This document shows positions 1-7,713 of a stretch of DNA of 10,269 nt, in pieces. Source of the DNA: Larix sibirica. Taxonomy: Eukaryota > Streptophyta > Pinopsida > Pinales > Pinaceae. The DNA lies in contig NWUY0300034381.1 in the NCBI GenBank assembly GCA_004151065.3, positions 5,643-15,911 of the forward strand, in the 5' to 3' direction. Position 1 is the first letter of the stretch. Each line of letters starts with the position of its first letter. The notes under the pieces are model-generated. The model worked only from the letters and a program-made list of their open reading frames with translations, had not been told where the DNA came from and ran no database searches. A program made the position numbers and the translations under genes.

Positions 1-600
1 ACTAAAAATAAAGAAAACCATAAACTAAATAAGATTAATACTTTGGAATTGAATTCAAGAAAACAAAAAGATGTTCATAAATATACTTTGCCAAAAACTC
101 TCCCAAATTTGATATGAGAGGAATTAGAAGTAGAAGTAATCAAATCAATCATTCCAACTATCAAATCAATGTCATATTCACATACATACACAATCATAGT
201 TATCATCTTTCTAGACTTTTTTCATAAAACATAATTAAACAATCAAATTCATCATTCCAATCATAGTTTCAGACTATATAATTTCAGCTTATGTCATATG
301 GCATCCAATTCTCTATCTCTACTATGGGCTCATCTCTTTTAAGTTGTTTACGTTTCTCCTTTAATTCCTAATCTTCTTTTAAGATAATTTCCTTTTCAAC
401 ATTATCCACGTGTTTATTCTTTTCCCCTTTATATTTTCATTCTGCACTAATATTAACAGTGATTTTCTTAATCAAATTATTTTATAAAGTAAGCAGTTTG
501 TTTTGGTTAAAAAACCAAACAAAAGTGAAATCAGTTTAGGGAATCTACTATTAGAAAGCTAAATCATTTTTAAATAACACAAAAAAAATAGACAAAGCAA
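1..600. repeat. Tandem duplication, distal copy (copy A)
   Basis: This stretch matches about 720-1265 in the same orientation. The offset between copies drifts from about 720 to 675 bp through indels. Shared anchors include ATCAATGTCAT (165 and 885), CAATTCTCTATCT (306 and 990), the pyrimidine-rich run after CGTTTCTCCTTT, and TAAATAACACAAA near the right end. The left edge may lie outside the window. Copy A contains the decayed counterpart of the PAH gene's last exon. Divergence is substantial, so the duplication is not recent. Confidence 0.72.
322..506 (-). pseudogene. Decayed duplicate of the PAH gene's terminal exon
   Basis: This segment aligns with exon 6 (1183-1007). Where the intact copy has the acceptor CCAACAG, this copy reads TTAACCA, so the AG is gone. 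The corresponding frame contains several stops (TAA, TAG, TGA), although the stretch corresponding to RKLGVKGET remains legible as RRLGIKGET. It lies downstream of the gene's stop codon and would be transcribed, if at all, only as read-through. What it encoded beyond a basic tail is unknown. Confidence 0.6.
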
Positions 601-719
601 AACATAAATTAAATAAAACTTAACATTTTAAAAATAAAACAAAAAATAAACTAAGTAAAATTGATACTTAATAAATAAAGCAAAAGATAAATTAAACAAG
701 AGTAACACTATAAGAATAA

Positions 720-1265
720 AAGTGTTGATAATCTGTATAAGATTCATATTAAAAAAAATTGATTTCATGAAATAAAAATAAATGTTCTTGAATGTCTTGT
801 GATAACAACATGCCTCAATGATAGAGAGTTATTAAATATAGAAGTAAAATTTCAACATTCCAATTATGTTTCCATTTATTGGAAATCAATGTCATATCCA
901 TAGAGGGTAACAATCACAACTACCATCTTTCCAAACTGAGTGAGAAAACAAAACATAATTTTATAGTAGAAAAATTAAATATATGACATCCAATTCTCTA
1001 TCTATACTACGCGTTTTTATTTTCCGTTTCTCCTTTCACTCCTAGTTTTCTTTTTCGATCATTTCCTTCCTTCTCAACCTTAATCCCGTGTTCATTCTTG
1101 ATCCCTTTATATTTCCATTTTTCATTACCAATAACAATGATGCTCTGAACCAAATTATTCTGTGAGGTAACTGGTTTTTCTTTCTGTTGGAAAACCAAAT
1201 AGATGTGAAGTCAGACAATATAAGAAACCTACATAATTTGTAAATAACACAAAGCAATTAAGCAT
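720..1265. repeat. Tandem duplication, proximal copy (copy B)
   Basis: This is the partner of the repeat at 1-600. It carries the intact last exon (1183-1007) of the PAH gene, part of the preceding intron and the 3' flank. The intervening stretch at about 600-720 is A-rich with AAATAAA-like runs and shows no gene. Confidence 0.72.
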
Positions 1266-2811
1266 AAAGAACATGATAACATACCTTCAACACGTTTTCT
1301 AACTGTGAATGCCCAACGGAAGTTACTCCAACGATGCGTCCAGAAAATGGTCCCGCCGAAGCTGACACATTGGAAATGGGGTTTAGGAATGGGGTTTCAG
1401 AAGGTAGAAGGTCTCTAAATTCCTCGACTAGATCGGGCTGATAATTAAACAGTTCTTCCAACTGCAAATACAAATATAAATGAATAGCGTATGAGCTGAA
1501 GATAATGGAGAATGAAAATAATATAAACATTTGTATTCCCATTTTTGTAAAGCAATGAAAATTACCTTTAGATAAAATTCACACAAAGACTTGCTTCCAA
1601 TCTTATACTCATCCAGTAAACGCAAAAAAGTCTCGAATTCTGTTGCGTCTTTAGCCCGTGTCTGAAAATGATAAATTACAAGTAAAGTGAAAAGACTCTT
1701 AAACAAGATAGCTTTGAATTTCAAACTATCAATGGCCTACCTAAGTCTTAAATAGAACATAGCTTTCAAATGTTAAAGCGTTAATATGCCATATGCAATA
1801 CCTTGATCTTGTTAAAAAACTTGTCGGCTTCGTTATGGTTTAGCTCTTGATCTTCTGGGTTCTCCACGGCAGGAAATGAAATTTCATAATCTTTGGGCAG
1901 GAAAGTATCCAAACCCAAAACTAGAGATTGGTGTCCCTTAAATAAATATCTCAGTCGAGCTACAACATCAGCTCTATCAAGCCTGCAGACAGAATTGACA
2001 GAAGAATAGTCATTAATTTAGAGTTGGTTGAGAAGAAAAGGAAAGAACCGATTGATATTGCTAATCTTTATAACAAGAGGTACAGACCTTTGGGCCTGTA
2101 AAGCTTTGATGACCGCAAGAAACTGGTCATATTTGTCTGGAGTATTCTTGAATTCCTCTTTGACTTCCTTGACATATCCCAAAGCTTCACTCAGCGTTAG
2201 CCTCTTTCGACGCAGTCTGTGGCCATCCACCAGTAATAAAAAATTGTCAGAAATCTAGTCATCTACCCAACATACCATTGCGGCATCTCAGCCATGAAAA
2301 GATTGCTAATTATCTCTTGCAGACATTCAAAATTGAGAAACGGAATACTACATTATCGAAAACCACCTAACGTTAAAAAATTACGCAACCAAAGGTAAAG
2401 AAATACATCAGCTTCATAACCACAGAAATCCCTCTTTTTCGCGTACAATAAAAGAGATACAATATTCACCTTGTAAATGCAGCAAATTATTGCGTTGTTA
2501 ATGGAGTAATCCGACATTACTGAACAAAGATACACAGGAAGGAAAATGGATGGGGATTGATTATTGCGTTGTTAATGAAGCAATCCGGCATTACGGAACT
2601 AAGAATATGAATTTCTTGCATTACGAAATTGGATCGACTCAATATTCTCTAGCAGGACTCTGCAGGAGTCGCATGGTTTTGACATCCTGCTAATCAGGGT
2701 AAAGAAAACCCAAAATCGGTCCTTCAATCGAAATTCCGTTCAGACTAACAAAGCCATTGCAGTAGAAAGATTCACTCACGCTTCTCCATGTTGTCTTCCG
2801 TGCAGGCTCAT
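1007..2811 (-). CDS. SIN3-like protein with two paired amphipathic helix (PAH) domains, six coding exons
   Basis: Exons, read on the minus strand, are 2811-2780, 2216-2088, 1982-1802, 1661-1566, 1461-1285 and 1183-1007. All five introns (563, 105, 140, 104 and 101 bp) are GT-AG, phases match, and the sum is 792 bp, or 263 residues plus stop. PAH1 is about residues 17-87 (LTLSEALGYVKEVKEEF, DKYDQFLAVIKALQAQ, VVARLRYLFKGH, LDTFLPKDYEI). PAH2 is about 100-169 (EADKFFNKIK, ATEFETFLRLLDEYK, LEELFNYQPDLVEEFRDLLP). Residues 206-263 are Lys/Glu-rich and basic. PAH domains are four-helix folds that bind repressor peptides in the nuclear SIN3-HDAC corepressor. Full SIN3 proteins exceed 1,000 residues and carry further PAH repeats and an HDAC-interaction region, all absent here. 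It may therefore act as an adaptor or competitor; that is inference. The start is the first ATG in the frame that splices into exon 2, with an in-frame TAG just upstream. Family assignment is firm; the first and last exons are less certain. Confidence 0.78.
2486..2604. repeat. 45-bp direct repeat pair inside intron 1
   Basis: Copies at 2486-2530 and 2560-2604 both start ATTATTGCGTTGTTAATG and differ at about 5 or 6 positions over 45 bp, with 29 bp between them. A weaker echo (GCATTACGAA) follows near 2617. They lie inside the first intron of the PAH gene. No coding role is apparent. Confidence 0.7.
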
Positions 2812-2927
2812 TGATGAGATCTACAAGCTGAAGAAAATAAAAAATAAAGAAAAAACATCAAACATAGATCAGATTTAGGTCTGACGACACGCATATACAA
2901 TGTATAACAATGGGTGGCATTGGGTGA

Positions 2928-2935
2928 TATTTATA
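2928..2935 (-). promoter_or_regulatory. TATA box of the PAH gene
   Basis: On the minus strand this reads TATAAATA within CGTATAAATATCACCC, a near-canonical plant TATA box. It lies 117 bp upstream of the proposed ATG at 2811, which would place transcription start near 2900 and give a 5' untranslated region of about 90 nt. A T-rich tract ending in TTCAG at 2828 also resembles a 3' splice site, so a 5'-UTR intron is an alternative. Confidence 0.5.
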
Positions 2936-3460
2936 CGTCTTTATATTTCCTAAATTGTAGGAATATGAGACAAGTGTACACTCAAGATCAAATTGATAAT
3001 AAATAATGAACTTAACATCACCAACTAAATTTAAATGACTGTGGTGATTGAAATTTAGTTAAATTTTTATTTTAAAAAACTAATTTAATTTAATTTTGAT
3101 GCTATCAAAGGAAACCTCTTAACACATCTCTTTATTTGGATGGTACTTCTTCAAGTGAGGTCCATATTAACCTCCTACATCACTTCACAACAGTCAACCA
3201 CTAAATATAAAGTCACATCAAACTCTAACTAACTCTAATTAAACTATTAAAGTTCTTAACTAACTATCATTAATGACAAAGACTTCACCCCAACAACCTC
3301 CAACTTGCAATTCATAACCGTCAACCTCCAGACTAATATCACATCAAACTCTAACTAACTTTCACTTAAAAATTATTTTTTCTAACAATCGTTAATGACA
3401 ATGATGTCTATGCATTCTTCCTTTATTAAAAATAACTTTACATGCCATTTTTTTACCTAT
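2936..3460. other. Intergenic AT-rich stretch with short repeats, no gene seen
   Basis: There is no plausible coding frame. A perfect 10-bp inverted repeat, AACTAAATTT (3023-3032) and AAATTTAGTT (3051-3060), could form a hairpin. A perfect 22-bp direct repeat beginning TCACATCAAACTCTAACTAA lies at 3213-3234 and 3339-3360. Similarity continues past each copy (CATTAATGACAAAGAC near 3267, CGTTAATGACAATGAT near 3390), which suggests an old duplication of about 126 bp. Confidence 0.55.
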
Positions 3461-3667
3461 TAACAACAACCACAACAATAATAATAATAATATAATCTTT
3501 ATGTCATAGCACCAAATTGGTTTATGAAATTCCTTGTTGTGGGACATGGCACTGTCCACATTGATTTGATTGTTAAAGTTTACATATGTATACATACTCT
3601 AACCCCCTATGGATTTGAACATGTGACCTCATAGGAGCAAATAATCATTCTTAATTGTTAAGACCAA
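3461..3667 (-). mobile_element. tRNA-derived SINE-like element
   Basis: On the minus strand, GAGGTCACATGTTCAAATCC carries a clear RNA polymerase III B box (GTTCAAATCC, 3620-3611). About 30 bp upstream, TTGGTCTTAACAATTAAGAA is a weak A-box-like segment. The body runs on without an open frame and ends in a simple-repeat tail of ATT and TTG units (3494-3461). A-box/B-box head plus simple-repeat tail is the layout of plant SINEs. No target-site duplication could be identified, so both edges are approximate. A decayed tRNA-like insertion is the alternative. Confidence 0.5.
3477..3494. repeat. AAT microsatellite at the SINE-like tail
   Basis: About six AAT units on the plus strand follow an AAC/CAA-rich stretch. 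In the orientation of the SINE-like element this is its 3' tail. Confidence 0.7.
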
Positions 3668-3803
3668 AAAAACTTATATAAGAATATAAATACATTCCAT
3701 TTCTTCATAAGAAATAAATACAATCGATATTTCAATTTCAAACAAGGACATTTCTCCTTGGATTTGCTTCCAAATGGCAAACATTGTGGAAAACTATTGA
3801 AGT

Positions 3804-4029
3804 ATATAGAACATTGTTAGTTGGAGTGTTTGAAGGATGTGATTTTCCAAATTGAAAAAATGCAAGTCATGTATGATATCATCCAATTACAAGATCTTAT
3901 CCTTCAAAACCATGACATATAGAACATTGTTAGTTGGAGTGTTTGAAGGATGTGATTTGCCAAATTGAAAAAATGCAAGTTATGTATGATATCATCCAAT
4001 CACAAGATCTTATACTTCAAAACCATAAC
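3804..4029. repeat. 113-bp tandem duplication
   Basis: Copies 3804-3916 and 3917-4029 abut directly and differ at 5 of 113 positions (about 96% identity). Each reads as a coding-like peptide on the plus strand, containing QIEKMQVMYDIIQ and QDLILQNH. Since 113 is not a multiple of three, the frame is broken between copies. Downstream of copy 2 that frame stays open to 4176 with no recognised domain. It may be a fragment of a retroelement gag-like coiled coil, but this is not established. Confidence 0.85.
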
Positions 4030-4246
4030 TATCTACATGTTTACATTCTAACCATAGGTTTTCCACCATACAAGACAATGCATGATTTTATATGGGGAGA
4101 GTACATAGATAGGACAAAATTTCTTTTGTCACAGACTTCTCGATCTTGCCTATTTTTTTTACCTTTGGCATCCTAGGTCATGGCATTATTAGCTTTTCTT
4201 AGCCATAAGGATTTCGCTAACCTATGCCTACTACAACCAAACTATG
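4030..4246. other. Unassigned stretch between tandem duplication and LTR
   Basis: The frame of the duplicated peptide continues to a stop at about 4176. No family is recognised, and the remainder to 4246 shows no feature. Confidence 0.4.
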
Positions 4247-4341
4247 TGTTAGGGTCCTACCCTAGCATCCTTACATTTGGATGCATAGGATTTAGTCAAT
4301 TAATGCATACATCCATCTCCTTTGAATATGGCCAACTAGAT

Positions 4342-4428
4342 AGTAGTGGATAATTAATTAATGTAAAAAGGGTTTCTCTATTGATTAAGTCTCACTACTT
4401 AGTTGATATCAATTAATTATGGACTACT
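4342..4428. repeat. Inverted repeat in the LTR U3 region
   Basis: Arms at 4342-4359 (AGTAGTGGATAATTAATT) and 4411-4428 (AATTAATTATGGACTACT) pair at 16 of 18 positions around a 51-nt loop. The perfect palindrome TTGATATCAA (4403-4412) overlaps the right arm. It lies about 30 bp upstream of the LTR TATA-like box. Confidence 0.7.
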
Positions 4429-4457
4429 AAGAATCAAGGTTTTGGTTATGGGAAGCC

Positions 4458-4465
4458 TATTTAAA
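4458..4465 (+). promoter_or_regulatory. TATA-like box of the LTR
   Basis: TATTTAAA in the context GAAGCCTATTTAAAGAG is placed as in many plant LTR promoters, about 210 bp from the LTR start. Activity is unknown. Confidence 0.45.
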
Positions 4466-4718
4466 GAGCTAAGACGCTATATTTTGTATTCTCAAGTATT
4501 GTTGTATTTGGAGCTTGGCTCAAGTGAATGGTCACCCAACTTTAAGAGGCAAGTGAACTTTGCTTTATGTTAAATTATCATAATATAAAATTTTATTTTG
4601 AAACATATATTTTCTATTATCTTGTGTTTGATTATACTCCATTACAATTTTGATTTCTTGCAACATAAATCTCTATATATCTTATGGTTGTTTTAGGTTT
4701 AAGAGTTAAGAACACACG

Positions 4719-4728
4719 TGATATCAAA
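4719..4728 (+). promoter_or_regulatory. Weak primer binding site (initiator Met tRNA type)
   Basis: TGATATCAAA matches the usual plant PBS start TGGTATCAGA at 8 of 10 positions and sits two bases after the proposed LTR end at 4716. The match decays further downstream, in keeping with an old, inactive copy. Confidence 0.35.
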
Positions 4729-5016
4729 TTAATTTGCTATGTTTGCACACACCCATAACTTTTGCATATTTGTTTAGGTTGAAGATGTTATTTGGCACCT
4801 TTAAATAACATAAAAATTTGTCATTTGATAAGTCACTAGCCAAATTTCTATAGCTTTAGCGATTGTGTATAAAGGACTCGAGTTTCTTTAAGTTTATATT
4901 GTTGCACCTTTCAAGATCCCTTTGATTCATTGAAGGTCAAATGGCTTAGGTGTTTCAAGCCATTAGGGTATCGATTCTTCTAATCAATTGTTTCACAACA
5001 GAGAGAGGAATCTAGA
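4729..5016 (+). other. Untranslated leader of the LTR element
   Basis: There is no coding frame between the PBS-like site and the first gag-like codons near 5017. The length and position suit a 5' leader. No further motif is recognised. Confidence 0.4.
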
Positions 5017-5140
5017 TATGGAATAGAGGCAACCGTACTGGGAAATTATTGATGAAGGGGGTATATGTATGAGCTTCCTACATTCCACAATTTATCGATG
5101 AACAAAGTTTCCCATATTGATGTCAAGGATTCCATCATAG
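5017..5140 (+). pseudogene. gag N-terminal remnant
   Basis: From the ATG at 5017 a broken frame reads ME(stop)RQPYWEIIDEGG, followed after a frame change by FIDEQSFP. Position right after the leader and coding-like composition suggest the start of gag. There is no diagnostic domain, so this depends on context. Confidence 0.35.
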
Positions 5141-5620
5141 GATGACTAGAGAAGGAACACTATTTTCAAAATTTTGCACTTAGTTTCCTCCAACACCCAG
5201 TTTGTCGCTATGTTTATTCATGCAAGTAACAAGATTTAGAAATTGGTCGTAATTCATAGAAGAACTAGTGAACCAAAAACTTTGGTTGCAATCCATTTAT
5301 CTGGAATTGTTGTTCATAGTAATTGATGTGATAAAATGGATTTTTCTTACCCATATATATTTCCACAACTCGGTTGGCATGCTTGGAAGGTTTGAACCTG
5401 AGAATTAGAGCTAGTTCTATTGTGGCCCAATCAAGTATATCATATTTATGTGTTTCCCACCATCTTGCAAGAGTACCTTTGAGATCTATATCCAAAACAT
5501 CCATTAGATAATTTTACATGAAATGGGTATTCATTTTCTGGATAAACCTATCCAATTTTTTAATGGAATCATATACTCGGGGATCTGGGAATTCTACTCT
5601 AATTCATCGGATTGATTTTA
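5141..5620 (-). pseudogene. Ty3/Gypsy gag core, inverted relative to the rest of the element
   Basis: The minus strand encodes a plant retrotransposon gag core: PDPRVYDSIKKLDRF near 5590-5545, then the hallmark LKGTLARWWETHKYDILDW (about 5483-5427), ALILRF, and, after a TAG at 5264-5262, NWVLEETK and ILKIVFLL. Gag normally forms the particle shell that packages element RNA. Stops occur after MNTHFM (5516-5514) and after LVH, so it is not functional. The strand is opposite to the flanking gag and protease. If reoriented, it would fall in the correct order between the N-terminal remnant and the zinc-knuckle part, pointing to an internal inversion. Confidence 0.7.
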
Positions 5621-5640
5621 TCATTGCGCAACTAGAGGAA

Positions 5641-6600
5641 CGTTTAAGGATGGAAAGATCCCCCAAGAAGAAATTCCTATAGTCACAAAACCAACCTTGG
5701 GAGATGTCAAACACAGTGACTTAAATAGGTAATTTACTTTATAATTTTAAAATTGACATTTTAAGTTCCTTGGCTTCTCAATTTGGCATGTTACAAGTGA
5801 AGCAAAAGTAGGAAGAAATAGAAAAAAATGGCTATATTTATTCCCATATAATTATTCCCAAATGCAAGCAAAAGCACCTTTAAAAGTGTGTCCACTTAAT
5901 AATATTGATATTTGTAGCATTTGTGAACAAGATCACCCTACCACTAGCTATCCATATTTGTATGACCTAAAAGTAGTATATGATGGAACAAAGCTAGAAA
6001 AAGAGAAATCTTTCTTTATAGCTCTCAAGAGACCTTGGAAACCTAGGCCGATGGGTATCAATCAAGATCCCACTTATTTTTTCAAAACCTATTCGCTTAA
6101 TCCAAACTTTCAACATCCTCCCCAACAACTATGATTACCCTCTCAATGGTATCATCACCCTAGGAAAAATGGTCACTGAGATCATCCCTTGGAAATCAAC
6201 AAATGTTGATGCCACAACCACAACTACCATAGCAACATTGATTGAAAATTCGTGCAAGAATTTCTACAAGTAATCCCCCTCCAAGGCCACAACTATCTAC
6301 ACAATTGAACCCTAATCACTATGATAAAGCGGTTCAACACATTTACAATGGTGCATTTCCTAGTTATCCTACATATTCCATCTCCCTTGTATATTGTCTT
6401 GACATCCATATTACATCAAAGAGAGTATTGAATCAAGGATATCCTCCAATCATTACAAAACATGAAGAAGAGGAGATTCTACAACCAAAATCAAGTGTGA
6501 AAGAGAGAGAGAGAGAGAGAGAGATGGATCCCTATAAGAGACCACAAACTATTTCCTCTAGAAATTTGGACTAGCCACTGATTGAAGGATTTTCTTAGCC
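5641..6600 (+). pseudogene. gag C-terminal part: degenerate zinc knuckle and proline-rich linker
   Basis: The open run 5862-6134 contains CSICEQDHPTTSYP, a retroviral-type CX2CX3HX4C knuckle whose last Cys is replaced by Tyr. It continues with RPWKPRPMGINQDPTYFF and an Asn/Gln/Pro-rich tail, typical of plant Ty3/Gypsy gag. A disrupted stretch (6135-6241) leads to a second open run to 6574 with NPPPRPQLSTQLNP and a DIHITSKRVLNQG segment, resembling the linker between gag and protease. Stops and frame changes (for example near 5820 and 6135) make it a pseudogene. The region 5641-5860 is coding-like in more than one frame and poorly resolved. Confidence 0.65.
6502..6524. repeat. AG microsatellite inside the gag-pro linker
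   Basis: An (AG)n run of 23 bp reads as alternating Arg-Glu in the gag-pro frame (EREREREM) just before DPYKRPQ. Confidence 0.85.
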
Positions 6601-6635
6601 TCCTCCTTATCGTGAGAGGTCAATACTAATAAAAA

Positions 6636-7325
6636 AACCCTACCCAACTTAAATTTTATTTACTAGGTGATCTATGGAATGTTTGTGTGAATATTCCATT
6701 GTTTTATGCCATTAAAGACATCTGAATATATGTTAGAACTATCAAGGAACCATTCATTAGGAAACATGGTAGGAAGCCAAAGGATCCTCCCACTACACAT
6801 GCGATCACTCAATAGGAAGACCTAATTCTCGGAAAAGTGCCAACTCCTATGTATGAGGATCCTAGCAATCCAAATTGTTGATGTCTACATTAGCATTGAT
6901 GATGTTTGCATCATCAATGTTCACATCACAAATAGCTTAATTGATTTAGGATATACCATAAACATAGTGACCAAACAAACCATTGAGCGACTAAGACTCC
7001 ACTGTAGAGAAACTCCCACGGTCTTGGAATTAGCAAACTAACCTACTATTATACTAGAATGAATTTTGGACATAGTCATCTCCATATATTCATGGGAGTA
7101 TTTACTAAACTTTGATGGTTTAGCGACCAAAATCTCTTTTAGGTGGAAATACCCTAATCCTTGGAAGGTTGTGGTTAGCCACTTCCAATGCATATAGTGG
7201 TTGTAAAAATTATAACATGATGATATATCATGGTATCTCCACTAAGAAGATTACTTTGAAACCACCTACCTTTCCTATCATACATTATGAAAAAATGATG
7301 TGGGTGGTAGAGGAAGAGTCTGATA
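6636..7325 (+). pseudogene. Ty3/Gypsy aspartic protease remnant with its N-terminal linker
   Basis: Three frames join into one recognisable module. About 6637-6872 reads QLKFYLLGDLWNVCVNIPL, GRKPKDPPTTHAITQ and LGKVPTPMYEDPSNP, with in-frame TGA and TAG. An extra A in the run 6872-6874 shifts the frame to IVDVYIS. The protease core follows: NSLIDLGYTINIVTKQTIERL, with DLG at the catalytic Asp loop (6944-6952), then TVLELAN. Two stops and another shift lead to ILGRLWLATSNAYSGC and YHGISTKKITLKPP (7140-7280), matching the conserved ILGRPWL end of such proteases. The enzyme would cleave the gag-pol precursor. Stops and shifts abolish it. Confidence 0.72.
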
Positions 7326-7713
7326 CCGAAATTATCTAAACATTTTGTTCCATTGGAAAAGCACTTTATTTTAAAAATGAAATAGAAGATGATGTAATCA
7401 ATATATTCCTCAGCATTTAATCCTCATCCTATCATAAAAACTCTCAAATTTTGATTCAGTAATGTAATTTTTAATTCTCCTCATATTGGGTGTCCTATAA
7501 TGACAACACAATCAATATGAGGCCCAGCGAATGCACACACATGGATTGAGCTGGCCTCCAACTAGTGGCTACCTAGGTCATCGAAATCACCAAGTCCATT
7601 GGAGTTTTATAAGGAGAGTTAATGTAGGAAGTGGAAGGTCCTTCTCCCCCACATGAAGGTACTATTGGCACTCCAACTCGCAATAGTTCCCGACTAACAC
7701 TTCGATCGCCATC
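7326..7713 (+). other. Post-protease stretch without recognised domain
   Basis: Short coding-like fragments such as GKALYFKNEIEDDV and CPIMTTQSI occur in shifting frames interrupted by stops. No reverse transcriptase motif (such as the YxDD box) is visible, although RT normally follows protease in Ty3/Gypsy elements. Confidence 0.45.

Larger units (their letters stand above)
4247..4716 (+). mobile_element. 5' LTR of a degenerate Ty3/Gypsy element
   Basis: The segment begins TGTTAGGGTCC and ends ACA just before a primer-binding-like site, giving a TG...CA LTR of about 470 bp. It contains a TATTTAAA box (4458-4465) followed by a pyrimidine/T-rich leader, as in U3-R-U5. Plus-strand gag and protease remnants lie downstream. 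No second LTR copy was found in the window, so the boundaries rest on motifs and not on LTR-LTR comparison. Confidence 0.5.

Noticed and set aside
1184-1229. Alternative acceptor ATGTAG for the last exon, at about 1229
   Set aside because: It would give only a few codons before TGA. The acceptor at 1184 has a better pyrimidine context and a branch-point-like CTGAC.
2028-2258. 76-codon plus-strand open frame
   Set aside because: It lies antisense to PAH1 exon 2, and its composition follows the real coding strand.
2276-2295. Alternative first exon starting MAEMPQ with donor GTATGT
   Set aside because: Splicing it to the acceptor at 2217 makes TGA at the junction, and no other usable acceptor restores the frame. 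Kept only as a start ambiguity.
2353-2535. 60-codon minus-strand open frame within intron 1
   Set aside because: It has no recognisable domain, lies in an intron, and partly consists of the 45-bp repeat.
2780-2827. Frame LVDLINEPARKTTWRS across the proposed first exon
   Set aside because: It is open, but its phase does not match exon 2. Only the frame starting at the ATG at 2811 joins correctly.
3392-3595. 67-codon minus-strand open frame
   Set aside because: It runs through the SINE-like body and its simple-repeat tail. The Leu-rich run is the translated ATT repeat.
3611-3667. A true tRNA gene
   Set aside because: A B box is present, but there is no foldable cloverleaf, acceptor stem or anticodon arm. 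A SINE-like head fits better.
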